A stretch of 64,000 bases of DNA from Petrimonas sp. (lineage in GTDB: Bacteria > Bacteroidota > Bacteroidia > Bacteroidales > Dysgonomonadaceae). Shown here in pieces: positions 37,593-46,693 of this stretch (the stretch's first letter is position 1; each line of letters opens with the position of its first letter). Both the position numbers and the translations under genes were made by a program. The stretch is taken from contig DUNG01000034.1 in the NCBI GenBank assembly GCA_012839475.1, forward strand, positions 124,001 to 188,000. Direction: 5' to 3'. The notes under the pieces were generated by a model, which saw only the letters and a program-made list of their open reading frames with translations, had not been told where the DNA came from and ran no database searches.

Positions 37593-38390
37593 ATGACAAA
37601 ATCGTTCGCTGACAATAAAACACCACTCTCGGTCGTCAAGATCGGGGGGAACATCGTAGACAACCCGGATGCGCTGGAGAGCTTCCTGGATGACTTCCAT
37701 CAACTGGAAGGAGATAAGGTGCTGGTACATGGCGGGGGTGTGATGGCCTCCAAGATGGCGGAACAGCTCGGGATCGAGACAAAGATGATACACGGGCGAC
37801 GGGTGACTGACGAGGATACGCTGAGGCTGGTGACCATGGTATACGCCGGGTGGATCAACAAGAGCATCGTTGCCTCTCTCCAAAAGAGGGGCTGCAACGC
37901 GATCGGGCTATCGGGAGCGGATGGCAACACGATCCCCTCGGTACGGCGCTCCCCTGAGCCCATCGATTTCGGGTACGTGGGCGACCCCGACCCGTCCAAG
38001 ACGAATGCCACGTTCATTGCACGCCTCGTGGATGGTGGTGCCGCTCCCGTTTTCTGCGCCATCACGCACGATGAAAGGGGGTCGCTCCTGAACACCAACG
38101 CCGACACCATCGCCAACACGGTGGCGACCGCTTGCTCCAAGCTATACCAGACCACCCTCTTCTACTGTTTCGAGAAAGAGGGGGTACTAAGGGACGTGGA
38201 CAACCCCGACAGCTTGATACCGACGATAACCCAGGGGGAATACGAAAAGTACAAACAGTCGGGAATTATCGCCGGCGGCATGTTGCCCAAGCTGGACAAC
38301 GCCTTCCTGGCTATCAAGGGCGGTGTTTCTGAAGTGGTCGTGCTGCATGCGAGGAACCTGCTGAACGGGAAAGGGACGGTATTGAGATGA
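37593..38390 (+). CDS. argB: N-acylglutamate kinase
   Basis: Phosphorylates N-acetyl- or N-succinylglutamate. It has 265 aa from the ATG at 37593 (MTKSFADNKTPLSVVKIGG); an ATG 48 bp upstream gives an N-terminus without family match. Motifs are KIGGN, VHGGG, GLSGADGN and GGMLPKLDNA. It is separated from argF' by 165 bp with no gene. Its stop TGA overlaps an ATG that opens a 7-codon reading frame (see 38387). Confidence 0.94.
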   Translation: MTKSFADNKTPLSVVKIGGNIVDNPDALESFLDDFHQLEGDKVLVHGGGVMASKMAEQLGIETKMIHGRRVTDEDTLRLVTMVYAGWINKSIVASLQKRGCNAIGLSGADGNTIPSVRRSPEPIDFGYVGDPDPSKTNATFIARLVDGGAAPVFCAITHDERGSLLNTNADTIANTVATACSKLYQTTLFYCFEKEGVLRDVDNPDSLIPTITQGEYEKYKQSGIIAGGMLPKLDNAFLAIKGGVSEVVVLHARNLLNGKGTVLR

Positions 38391-38410
38391 ACAACAATAT
38401 ACGTGGCTGA
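38387..38410 (+). pseudogene. Seven-codon relic resembling the argE start
   Basis: ATG at 38387 encodes MNNNIRG and a stop. The stretch 38370-38404 (GGGA..GGTATTGAGATGA.CAAC.ATATA) is an imperfect direct repeat of 38445-38479 at the true argE start (GTATTGAAATGAGCAACCATATAG). It looks like a duplicated start region that decayed. It may still couple argB and argE translation. Confidence 0.5.
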
Positions 38411-38461
38411 GACACGATATCCAACCATCATCACGAGAATGCGAAAAGGGAGAGTATTGAA

Positions 38462-39532
38462 ATGAGCAACCATATAGACAACTACACATGCGAAGTGACG
38501 GCACTACTACGGGAGCTGGTCACCATTCCTTCCCCCTCCGGTGAAGAACATACCCGGAGTGACTTCCTGGTGACCTACCTCGCGGAAAGAGGGATCGACG
38601 TGGAACGGGTCGGGAACAACCTGGTGGCACGCCAGCCACACCATGACCCGCTGAAGTCGACGCTGATGCTTAACTCTCACCTCGATACGGTGCGCCCCAA
38701 TGCGGGGTACACCTTCGACCCGTTTAACCCACCTGTCTCGGATACGAAGATAAACGGGCTGGGCAGCAACGATGCCGGGGCGAGTGTAGTCTCCATGATC
38801 CAGACGTTCCTCCACTTTTATCAAGAGGAGCTCCCTGTCAACCTACTATTGGCACTCTCCACAGAAGAGGAGAACTCCGGCCCCAACGGCATGCGCCGGC
38901 TTTGGGGTGAACTATCCCAGGAGGTAGATATGGCCATTATTGGAGAACCTACTGGCATGAAGGCGGCTATCGCGGAAAAGGGGCTGCTGGTGATCGATGG
39001 GGAGGCGACGGGAGTGAGCGGCCACGCGGCCAGAAGCGAGGGGGTGAATGCGCTCTACATCGCGCTGGACGACATCGCCACGTTGCGGGGGATAACGTTC
39101 AGCAAGGTCTCACCCACCATGGGAGAGGTCAAGCTGACCGTCACCCAGATCAACGCGGGTACCCAACATAACGTGGTACCGGACAAATGCCGCTTCGTAG
39201 TGGATATCCGTCCTACCGAACAGTACAGCAACGGGGAGATTATGGAGCTGTTGCAGCCGAAAGTACAAAGCAAACTCACCGCCCGTTCGCTCACCAACCG
39301 CAGCTCCGCGACGCCCGAAGGGCACCCCTTGCTGCAGCAGGTGAAGCGACTTGGTATCGAGACCTATATCTCGCCCACCACCTCCGACTGGATGCGGATC
39401 ACCTGCCCCGCCATCAAGATGGGCCCCGGTGAGTCAGCCCGATCGCATCAATCCGACGAGTTCGTGCTGATCGATGAGCTGCGGCAGGGTATCGAAGGAT
39501 ACATTCAATTTATTGAACGGTGGCCTTTGTAG
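38462..39532 (+). CDS. argE: M20-family deacylase, probable N-acylornithine/N-acylcitrulline deacylase
   Basis: Metallopeptidase-fold enzyme of 356 aa with zinc ligands in LNSHLDTV and GLGSNDAGASV, the general-base region STEEENSG, IGEPTG, and a late His in RSHQSDEF. The place in the operon after an acylornithine transcarbamylase suggests it removes the acyl group from N-acylcitrulline to give citrulline, as shown for other Bacteroidetes. The argE name is by position; related M20 proteins act on lysine-pathway substrates. Confidence 0.88.
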   Translation: MSNHIDNYTCEVTALLRELVTIPSPSGEEHTRSDFLVTYLAERGIDVERVGNNLVARQPHHDPLKSTLMLNSHLDTVRPNAGYTFDPFNPPVSDTKINGLGSNDAGASVVSMIQTFLHFYQEELPVNLLLALSTEEENSGPNGMRRLWGELSQEVDMAIIGEPTGMKAAIAEKGLLVIDGEATGVSGHAARSEGVNALYIALDDIATLRGITFSKVSPTMGEVKLTVTQINAGTQHNVVPDKCRFVVDIRPTEQYSNGEIMELLQPKVQSKLTARSLTNRSSATPEGHPLLQQVKRLGIETYISPTTSDWMRITCPAIKMGPGESARSHQSDEFVLIDELRQGIEGYIQFIERWPL

Positions 39533-39603
39533 CGGCACCCCTTTTAACGTTTATGCCGTTTGTGAACCAACATCACCTCAACGATTTTTAAAAACACTAC
39601 GCT

Positions 39604-40947
39604 ATGAGCATGAAACCTACAAAGAGCAACAAAGATTACCACTTCACGAAAATATGGGACAAGGGCTTTGACGCCAACAAGAGGGTAGAGGATTTCACCG
39701 TGGGAAACGACCGCGAGTTAGACCTGCGGCTGGCGAAGCACGATATCTGGGGATCGATAGCGCACATCAAGATGCTGGCATCCATCGGTCTCTTGGAGGT
39801 AGAGGAGGAAAAGGTATTGCGCACCGAGCTGGAACGCATCCTGAGCGAAGTGGAGCAGGGAGATTTCAAGCTTGATGACCAGGTAGAGGACATCCACTCG
39901 CAAGTGGAGGCGATGCTCACGGAACGGTTGGGGGAGGTGGGTAAGAAGATCCACTCGGGCCGCTCTCGAAACGATCAGGTGCTGGTGGACATCAAGCTCT
40001 ACCTGAAAGAGGAAATCCTGCAGATCAAGGAGGAGGTTCTCGAGCTCTTCAACCTGCTACAATCGCTTAGCGAGCAGCACAAAGAGGTGCTGCTCCCCGG
40101 TTACACGCACGCCCAGATCGCGATGCCCTCCTCGTTCGGTCTATGGTTCGGCGCGTACGCCGAAACGTTGGTCGACGATATGCACACGCTTGCCGCGGCA
40201 TGGAAGGTGGCCGACCAAAACCCCCTGGGTTCTGCCGCCGGTTACGGTAGCTCGTTTCCCCTCGACAGGGAGATGACCACCCGCGAGTTGGGGTTCTCCA
40301 CCCTTAGCTACAACGTGGTTGCCGCTCAAATGGGACGCGGCAAGAGCGAACGGATCCTCGCGCAGGCCGTGTCAAACATCGCCTCGACCCTGAACAAGTT
40401 GGCCGCGGATAACTGCCAGTACCTTTCTGGGAATTACGGCTTCATCTCTTACCCCGATGAGCTGACCACTGGCTCCAGCATCATGCCGCACAAGAAAAAC
40501 CCCGACGTTTGGGAACTGATTAGGGCGCACGCGAACCGGCTACAAAGCCTACCCAACGAGATCACGTTGATGACCACCAACATGACGCACGGCTACCACC
40601 GAGACTACCAGCTGTTGAAAGAGGTGCTCTTCCCCGCGCTGGACACCCTGCATGACATCCTGCAAATGAGCTGCTTCATGCTGGGAAACATCTCGGTGAA
40701 CAGAGAGATTCTCTCAGACCCGCGCTACGAGTACCTGTTTACCGTGGAAGAGGTGAACCGTCGGGTATTGCATGGCGTCCCGTTCCGGGAAGCGTACCAG
40801 CAGGTGGGCAAGGAGGTACAGGAAGGGAAATTCCATTCCGATGGAGAGGTACACCACACCCATGCCGGAAGCATCGGTAACCTCTGCACCGAGAAGATCA
40901 AGAGGAAAATGGAGAAAGCATCCGCTCCCATTGCTCATACGGTATAG
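39604..40947 (+). CDS. argH: Argininosuccinate lyase
   Basis: Last step of arginine synthesis, giving arginine and fumarate. It has 447 aa and the superfamily signature GSSIMPHKKNPD with the catalytic Ser loop, plus HSGRSRNDQV and GYTHAQIAMP. It is the last gene of the operon. Its 3' end overlaps the convergent ATPase gene by 13 bp. Confidence 0.96.
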   Translation: MSMKPTKSNKDYHFTKIWDKGFDANKRVEDFTVGNDRELDLRLAKHDIWGSIAHIKMLASIGLLEVEEEKVLRTELERILSEVEQGDFKLDDQVEDIHSQVEAMLTERLGEVGKKIHSGRSRNDQVLVDIKLYLKEEILQIKEEVLELFNLLQSLSEQHKEVLLPGYTHAQIAMPSSFGLWFGAYAETLVDDMHTLAAAWKVADQNPLGSAAGYGSSFPLDREMTTRELGFSTLSYNVVAAQMGRGKSERILAQAVSNIASTLNKLAADNCQYLSGNYGFISYPDELTTGSSIMPHKKNPDVWELIRAHANRLQSLPNEITLMTTNMTHGYHRDYQLLKEVLFPALDTLHDILQMSCFMLGNISVNREILSDPRYEYLFTVEEVNRRVLHGVPFREAYQQVGKEVQEGKFHSDGEVHHTHAGSIGNLCTEKIKRKMEKASAPIAHTV

Positions 40948-42089
40948 CCTGTTCCGAACTTCTCAGACAACCATAACCCGAAAAAACGGTCGTAAACGAT
41001 ATAAGCATCCCCTTCTTTCGTCACGAACTCTTTATCCAACAGTTGGCGCAAGGCCGACTGCACGGTACTTGCTGACATCAAGCCATGTTTTCTCACGAAA
41101 GATGCCGACGTGACCCCTTTTGCCTTACCCTCTTTGGCAATGGCGACTATCAATTCTTTTTGCCGGGCCGACAATAGTCCCACAATAGCTTCGAACATGG
41201 GTTCGTAGGAATTTACCGTTACGCGGAGATAATCCTCCACCATTTGCAACGTACACTCTTCCCCTTTCTCCATTGCGGAATAGAGGCGATTAAAAATATT
41301 TTGAACGTACCAGGTATGTCCTTCAAACAGGCGATATACACGCTCCACCAACTCGTTGTCAATCTTCCTGTCACCTTCCCCCATCTTCTCGATGATAAAA
41401 TCCCGGTAGGTGTTTAACTCAATGGCACCAAGAGAGATCAATGAAACGCTCTGATAGAAAGGACGTGAAGGTGAAAAAAAGATGTTCCGCATCATCTGTC
41501 GTTGACTTCCGGAGAAGATAAAGGTTGTATTGGTACAGGTTTGGATATACGTGCGAAGGATAGCCTCGAGGTTTCTTTCCGGGTATTTCGCGATTTGTTG
41601 GAACTCATCGATAGCTACCACACAAGGCTTATCGGCCGTTTCCAAATAGGTGAAAATCTGTTCCAGTGAATACTCCGGTGCCATGATCTCCCCGATGCCG
41701 ATATCAAATATCGGTATACCGGTCACGGGATCTAATTTTAATGCCGGTCTAAGCGAAGTAATCACGTTAAAGAAATGGTCAATAAATCGTTTTCCCTTGG
41801 GTTGCAAAGTTTCAAATATCTCTTTACCAAGCATAAACACCAACTCGCTTAGGCTTCCCGTCGCGTAAATATCAATAAAAAAGTGGTGGAAGTTCTTCCT
41901 CACTTCTGGAAACTGGAGGCAGTGTTGTATCAACCCGGTCTTCCCCATACGCCTGGGCGATATGATAGCGGTGTTGCGATGATTTAACAGTGCGGATAGC
42001 AACTCTTTAGACTCTGCCTCCCGATCACAGAAGTATTCAGGGGAAACGTATCCCCCAATTACAAATGGATTTCGCACTTTCTGTTTCAT
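40935..42089 (-). CDS. Orphan AAA+ ATPase (archaeal-type PF01637-like)
   Basis: The ATG at 42087-42089 gives 384 aa (MKQKVRNPFVIGGYV); two in-frame ATGs lie slightly upstream. The N-terminus has the FxDREAE(S) element of this family, Walker A SPRRMGKT (44-51), Walker B VVAIDEFQQI and a sensor FSGSQRQMM. A winged-helix-like C-terminus (SASFVRKHGLMSASTVQSALRQL) follows. Such ATPases are abundant in Bacteroidales, often as stand-alone genes of unknown role, possibly DNA-associated. It has its own strong promoter and overlaps argH at the 3' end. Confidence 0.8.
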   Translation of the reverse strand: MKQKVRNPFVIGGYVSPEYFCDREAESKELLSALLNHRNTAIISPRRMGKTGLIQHCLQFPEVRKNFHHFFIDIYATGSLSELVFMLGKEIFETLQPKGKRFIDHFFNVITSLRPALKLDPVTGIPIFDIGIGEIMAPEYSLEQIFTYLETADKPCVVAIDEFQQIAKYPERNLEAILRTYIQTCTNTTFIFSGSQRQMMRNIFFSPSRPFYQSVSLISLGAIELNTYRDFIIEKMGEGDRKIDNELVERVYRLFEGHTWYVQNIFNRLYSAMEKGEECTLQMVEDYLRVTVNSYEPMFEAIVGLLSARQKELIVAIAKEGKAKGVTSASFVRKHGLMSASTVQSALRQLLDKEFVTKEGDAYIVYDRFFGLWLSEKFGTGYTV

Positions 42090-42122
42090 AATATGCATTT
42101 TTTTGGCACAGATGATTTTATG

Positions 42123-42153
42123 CAAAGATAATTATTTAGTTTTAAATAATCAA
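42123..42153 (-). promoter_or_regulatory. Promoter of the orphan ATPase gene, with repeated ATCAAGAT
   Basis: On the minus strand TTG (42151-42153), a 20-bp spacer and TATCTTTG (42123-42130) match the Bacteroidetes consensus well. ATCAAGAT occurs on the plus strand at 42149-42156 and again at 42170-42177, 21 bp apart (two helical turns), with an A/T palindrome between: a plausible operator pair. Confidence 0.6.
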
Positions 42154-42196
42154 GATTTAAATAATTTAAATCAAGATAATCCGATTACGGGTCTGT

Positions 42197-42281
42197 TTAT
42201 ATCAGGTTAAAGCCCATTTCACGCTTCAGTTCATCGGTAATGGCGATGATTACACGCTGGTTATTATGGTAATAACTGCTT
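42197..42281 (-). pseudogene. Possible C-terminal gene fragment
   Basis: The minus strand reads NQRVIIAITDELKREMGFNLI followed by a stop at 42197-42199, preceded by a stop about 28 codons upstream. It has the look of a real protein tail but no start, and I cannot name a family. Coding potential is unproven. Confidence 0.25.
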
Positions 42282-42302
42282 CATCGGCTCGTGGAAGGGC
42301 GA

Positions 42303-44540
42303 TCAAAAGTGGTAGCCGATGCTCAGGTAGGGATAAAACCGTCTAGAGAGGTGCGAGTAGCCCAGTTCGGCCCGCAGTGGCCCCACTATGGTGAGGTGCG
42401 AATACCCGATATTGCCGCTCCAAAATGTCTCTCCCTTGAAAAAACTATCCAGGTGTTCGCTATGGATCGTGAAGTTAACGTTCCCGTAGAGGTGATTTTT
42501 GGGCGTGAAGGCGTAATGTAGCCCCATATCGGCAGAGAGTACCAAGTTGCCCAAAAGCTCCATCCCCCTGGAGCCTTGCACGGCGATTTGCTGAGGCAGG
42601 TAGTGGCCATCGATTCTCCCGCCCACGAAATTGCGGTAGATATTTGGTGCGTTCTCGCTCATCACATACCGCGCAGAGAGACGTGGGGTTAGGTAAGCGT
42701 TGCCGAACAGATGCGACGACTTAAACAGGTTCATTCGCAGGACGCTGAGGGGACGGTCGTTATTCAGCTGTGCAAAGTTATCGGTATGCAGGCAATATTG
42801 AAACGAGAAATAGTTTCCGGACGAGGGGAAGTAGGTATCGTTCAGGTCGTCGTACACCCCGTTAAACGTGTAGTTGATGTACAACTGATCCTCCGCTTCC
42901 GTCAGGGTGAGGTTCAGGGGATTGAGCAAAGGGCTGGAAAAGTGATAGTTGTCAAGGCCCGCCCCGAAGTGGAGTTTCACGTTACCGAAGTAGAACTCGG
43001 AAAAGTTGAGCGTCAGGGCATTCCTCACGACCCGCGCGTTGTAAAACAGGTTTCCCCGGTGATAAACTGGCAGGTCACTCCTGCTCAACGTGTAGTTGAT
43101 TCCCCCTTTATAGAAGAGGCCGCTGTTGATGGAGTAGTCCACCATGAAGTAGGGGTCACGGCTTAGCCTCGTGGTGATATCAAACATCGACTGCAGCGAT
43201 CTGCTTAATCGAATGGTGGTATTAGCCAGGATTGCCGCCATATCCTCACTGTTAAAATAGAAGCCCAAGTTAAGGGTATTAGTCACTTTTGGCTCAACGT
43301 TGAACACGAGGTCAAAGGGTCCCTCACCATCCAACCGGTAATGGACGCTGGAAAACAACCCGGTACCAAACACCCGTGCGGTCATGGCATCCAACTGCTT
43401 TCGGGTCACCTTGTCGTCAAGCAGAGGAATCCAGCGTAACACCTGTCTCTCCTCCCTGGGTGGCACCCCTTCCACCCGAACATTTTTTATCAGCAGCGTA
43501 TCCACGTTGATATAGGGGTTAACGAGTTCTCTCACGAGCCTGGGACTGTCTATCGAGTCAAGACCTAACGACAGCTTGAGACCCATCAGCCCCTCCCACT
43601 TCCTCATAGCTGCCTCTTCGCCCCGGGCGATAATGGAATCAATGGCCTGCTGGTAGAAATCCATCGAGCCATAAGGATGTAACAGGGGTGTTATCAACAG
43701 ATCCGCATCCTCAAGGTTCTGTATTCTCTTCTGCGCCCCAATGAAATTCCCTAGCTGCCCCACCACCTCAGTGATACTCCCCTGTCCTTTCTTTATCGCC
43801 TTTTCATCGGGTGGGAACGAGACGGCGATCACGAAATCAGCGCCCATTTCCCGTGCCACATCCACCGGGGTATTGTTGATCATCCCCCCATCAATCAGCA
43901 ACATGCTATCCTGCTCCACGGGCGTGAACACTCCGGGGATAGCCATGCTCGCCCGCATGGCCATGGGCAGCACCCCCTCTCGGAACACCACCTCTTGACC
44001 GGTACGCACATCGGCGGCCACGCATGCAAACGGGATAGGCAGATCATCAAAATCCATGGGGTGTTGGAAACCGATGGTCATATTCAAGAAAAGACTGTAA
44101 ATGTTTTGACCGGCGAATACACCCGGGGGGAGACTCAACCTTCCCTCTCCCTCTTTTATCTTCAACTGGTACGGCAGCGAAACCAGGTGCCTCTTACTGT
44201 CCTCTCGTCGCTTCGCGGGCAGATCCTCACGATACACGTGATCCCTCATCAGGTAATCCCAATCCTGGAGGCTGATGAGCGAATCGATTACGTTGGCACT
44301 GTAGCCAACCGAATAAAGTCCCCCAACCACTGCCCCCATGCTCGTCCCGGCAATGCAATCAATCGGGATCCCGACCCTCTCCAACACCTTCAACACGCCA
44401 ACGTGCGCAAACCCCTTGGCGGAGCCCCCGCTAAGCACGACCCCCACCTTCGGTCGCTTCTGTTCACATGTCTTCTCTTGCCCAGTCACGGCCAAGACGG
44501 TGCAACTCGCGATCAACAGTATGGAGAGTAATTTTTTCAT
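42303..44540 (-). CDS. Patatin-like phospholipase with POTRA and outer-membrane beta-barrel (type Vd-like)
   Basis: Protein of 745 aa. A signal peptide (1-20) precedes a patatin domain: oxyanion GGSAKG at 38-43, nucleophile Ser67 in GTSMG and Asp217 in IDGG, which form the Ser-Asp dyad. Residues about 335-410 resemble one POTRA domain. The rest alternates beta strands (for example NLFYNARVVRNALTLNFSEFYFG) and ends in F (YLSIGYHF), as outer-membrane barrels do. The order matches the PlpD/FplA type Vd autotransporters, so the lipase may face the cell surface or be released. The gene is monocistronic, with a -7 box upstream. Confidence 0.85.
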   Translation of the reverse strand: MKKLLSILLIASCTVLAVTGQEKTCEQKRPKVGVVLSGGSAKGFAHVGVLKVLERVGIPIDCIAGTSMGAVVGGLYSVGYSANVIDSLISLQDWDYLMRDHVYREDLPAKRREDSKRHLVSLPYQLKIKEGEGRLSLPPGVFAGQNIYSLFLNMTIGFQHPMDFDDLPIPFACVAADVRTGQEVVFREGVLPMAMRASMAIPGVFTPVEQDSMLLIDGGMINNTPVDVAREMGADFVIAVSFPPDEKAIKKGQGSITEVVGQLGNFIGAQKRIQNLEDADLLITPLLHPYGSMDFYQQAIDSIIARGEEAAMRKWEGLMGLKLSLGLDSIDSPRLVRELVNPYINVDTLLIKNVRVEGVPPREERQVLRWIPLLDDKVTRKQLDAMTARVFGTGLFSSVHYRLDGEGPFDLVFNVEPKVTNTLNLGFYFNSEDMAAILANTTIRLSRSLQSMFDITTRLSRDPYFMVDYSINSGLFYKGGINYTLSRSDLPVYHRGNLFYNARVVRNALTLNFSEFYFGNVKLHFGAGLDNYHFSSPLLNPLNLTLTEAEDQLYINYTFNGVYDDLNDTYFPSSGNYFSFQYCLHTDNFAQLNNDRPLSVLRMNLFKSSHLFGNAYLTPRLSARYVMSENAPNIYRNFVGGRIDGHYLPQQIAVQGSRGMELLGNLVLSADMGLHYAFTPKNHLYGNVNFTIHSEHLDSFFKGETFWSGNIGYSHLTIVGPLRAELGYSHLSRRFYPYLSIGYHF

Positions 44541-44566
44541 AACCGCTTAATAGGTACATTCTTCTA

Positions 44567-44574
44567 CAAAGATA
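44567..44574 (-). promoter_or_regulatory. Putative -7 promoter box of the patatin gene
   Basis: TATCTTTG on the minus strand, 26 bp before the ATG, matches TAnnTTTG. Confidence 0.45.
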
Positions 44575-44628
44575 CGTTTTTCCCCCAACTTTAACATCAT
44601 GAAAAGCATATCAAAAACAAACTATTCC

Positions 44629-44660
44629 ATTGTTTTTTCAAAACAATAAACGTAACTTTG
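44629..44660 (+). promoter_or_regulatory. Promoter overlapped by a perfect inverted repeat
   Basis: TTG (44630-44632), a 20-bp spacer and TAACTTTG (44653-44660) match the Bacteroidetes consensus. The -33 side lies inside the perfect inverted repeat ATTGTTTT-TTC-AAAACAAT (44629-44647), a good operator candidate. The downstream gene is the DUF1349 protein. Confidence 0.55.
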
Positions 44661-44892
44661 TCGTGACATAAAGCAACCTGGTTATAAACTACTTGACTTA
44701 TCTTTTAATCCAAAAAGAGAATTGTCGAGTATACCAGTACTTTTAAAATAATCATCAAAAAAAGGTGTTGATTTTTTATTTGCGTAAATCCCATGTTACC
44801 TGCAAGGATAAGAGACAGTATGAAATGTTTAATGCCTGATAAAATGATTATTTTGAATAATATATCTAAATTCACTAATAATATCAACCGAT

Positions 44893-45564
44893 ATGAGTAA
44901 TTGTAATGAGATTCTAAAAGAAAGTAGTAAAACCACTCCAGAGATTACGAAAGGAGAAAATTGTTCCATAAAAGTTTCAGGCATTGAATTTACTAAATCG
45001 CTTAATGGAGCGAAAACCTTAGTAACCGTCGATGGTGACAAATTAATCTTCAAGAGCAATGCTAAATGTGATAATTTTAATGACCCTACTGGAAAACCAT
45101 CAAAAAATACGGCTCCTGTTTTGCTGACAGAAATAGATAACACCAAACCTTTTACCTTTACAGCTAAAATTACTCCGACATTTACAGACACCTATGACGC
45201 GGGGGCCATGTTTATTTATTTAAACCCACAGTTGTGGTTTAAATTCGCGTTCGAGAGGGATGAACGTATGAAAACCCGCATTGTGACTGTCAGAACTATT
45301 GAAACATCCGATGACAATAACCACGATGCCGTTGATAATGCAGGCGTGTACATGAAAATATCTTCGAATGTAAAGACTATTGGCTTTTATTATTCACTGG
45401 ATAAAGAGAAATGGCAGCTTGTTCGTCTCTTTAAGAATGATTATCCTGCCGAATCATGGGTAGGATTAAGTTCTCAATCTCCAATAGGTAATGGAATTAG
45501 CGTAATATTTGAAGAGTGTTCGTTGACTCAAAGCAGCATTAACGATTTTAGAATGGGAATTTGA
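44893..45564 (+). CDS. DUF1349 (concanavalin A-like) protein
   Basis: Protein of 223 aa without a signal peptide. The second half has the DUF1349 pattern: DAGAMFIYLNPQLWFKFAFE, VYMKISSN, IGFYYSLDKEKWQLVR and WVGLSSQSPIGNG. The family has a beta-jellyroll fold and is often annotated as a regulator of enolase, without firm proof; a sugar-binding or lyase-like role is also possible. The base composition is more AT-rich than most of the window. It is followed by a transporter gene on the same strand. Confidence 0.75.
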   Translation: MSNCNEILKESSKTTPEITKGENCSIKVSGIEFTKSLNGAKTLVTVDGDKLIFKSNAKCDNFNDPTGKPSKNTAPVLLTEIDNTKPFTFTAKITPTFTDTYDAGAMFIYLNPQLWFKFAFERDERMKTRIVTVRTIETSDDNNHDAVDNAGVYMKISSNVKTIGFYYSLDKEKWQLVRLFKNDYPAESWVGLSSQSPIGNGISVIFEECSLTQSSINDFRMGI

Positions 45565-45757
45565 TAAAATCGGTATTCCATAAATGCCTGCTGGTAACGT
45601 GTAGTCATAAAACATAGCGGTTTCAGCACGATTGGTCAAACCAGTCGGAATCCGAGAATAAAAAAAGTTACCTACAGCAACCTGTTAGACGCAGAAGATA
45701 TCTGTTTGGAGCCAAGAGAAGCCATTTTGAACATAAAATGGGAAAGCGAACAACGGA

Positions 45758-46693
45758 ATGAAAAATTTTCTCGAGAAAAATCTACTCCCCATAGCCATAG
45801 TGTTAGGCATTGTGTTTCACAACCAGCTATATGCCTTATCGTTTGCAACACCCTATCTGCTTTCGTTGATGCTTTTTATTACCTATTGTCGCATTTCATG
45901 GAGTAGCATCAAAATCACCAAGTTTCACTATATATTATTGGGCGTTCAATATATTGGCAGCGCTTTGATTTACCTGGCCATTCGCCCGTTTAACGAAGTG
46001 TTGGCGCAGGCATGTATGATATGCATTTTGGCGTCAACAGCCACATCGGCACCCGTGGTCACAGGTCTTTTGGGTGGAAGTATCTCTACCGTGGCAGCCT
46101 ATTCAGTTATCAGCAATTTGTCCATTGCATTTATCGCACCGCTATTCTTTTCAATAATTGGCGAAACAGGCAAAACACTCTCTTTTGGGGCATCTTTCGG
46201 GTATATTTTCCTGAAAGTGATGCCTATTCTGATTCTGCCGTTCCTTGCATCGCTCCTTGTTCAAAAAACCGCTCCCAAACTGCATCGAAAAATAGCATCG
46301 GCACAAATCGTATCTTTCTATCTATGGGCAGTAGCGCTGACCATTGTTCTTGGGAGCGTTACCCGATTCGTTGTAAGTCATAGCAGCAGCAACTTCTTGT
46401 TGGAAATAATCATTGCTGTTAGCTCACTTCTGATTTGCCTGTTGCAGTTCGGTTTCGGCAGGAAAATTGGCAGAAAATTCTCCTTCGTCGTCGCGGGAGG
46501 ACAAAGTCTTGGACAAAAAAACACCATCCTTGCTATCTGGCTCACTCAAACCTACCTGAACCCCATTGCATCACTCGGACCCGGGTTGTATGTTTTGTGG
46601 CAAAATCTCATAAACTCGTGGCAAATTTGGCACAAGAATAGATACGAAGAGAACAGCAAAATGTTATCTTCCCACGCTAAATTCAAAAGTTGA
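45758..46693 (+). CDS. Bile acid:sodium symporter-like membrane transporter
   Basis: Protein of 311 aa with about nine to ten hydrophobic segments and little else. Conserved features recalling the BASS/SBF family are ATSAPVVTGLLGG around 95-107 and GGQSLGQKNTILAIWLTQTYLNP near 250, which resembles the second crossover motif. The substrate is unknown. The gap to the DUF1349 gene is 193 bp. The last 30 bp overlap the convergent propeller gene. Confidence 0.7.
   Translation: MKNFLEKNLLPIAIVLGIVFHNQLYALSFATPYLLSLMLFITYCRISWSSIKITKFHYILLGVQYIGSALIYLAIRPFNEVLAQACMICILASTATSAPVVTGLLGGSISTVAAYSVISNLSIAFIAPLFFSIIGETGKTLSFGASFGYIFLKVMPILILPFLASLLVQKTAPKLHRKIASAQIVSFYLWAVALTIVLGSVTRFVVSHSSSNFLLEIIIAVSSLLICLLQFGFGRKIGRKFSFVVAGGQSLGQKNTILAIWLTQTYLNPIASLGPGLYVLWQNLINSWQIWHKNRYEENSKMLSSHAKFKS

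Larger units (their letters stand above)
44541..44892 (+). other. Gene-free region upstream of the DUF1349 gene
   Basis: This AT-rich stretch of 352 bp has no reading frame I would call. It holds the patatin promoter (minus strand) and a strong plus-strand promoter (44630-44660), which would give the DUF1349 gene a leader of about 225 nt. A short A/T inverted repeat element occurs at 44629-44647. Confidence 0.6.

Noticed and set aside
45706-45906. Frame with LDAEDICLEPREAILNI before the transporter gene
   Set aside because: It might be a gene remnant, but it overlaps the transporter start and I could not match it to a family.
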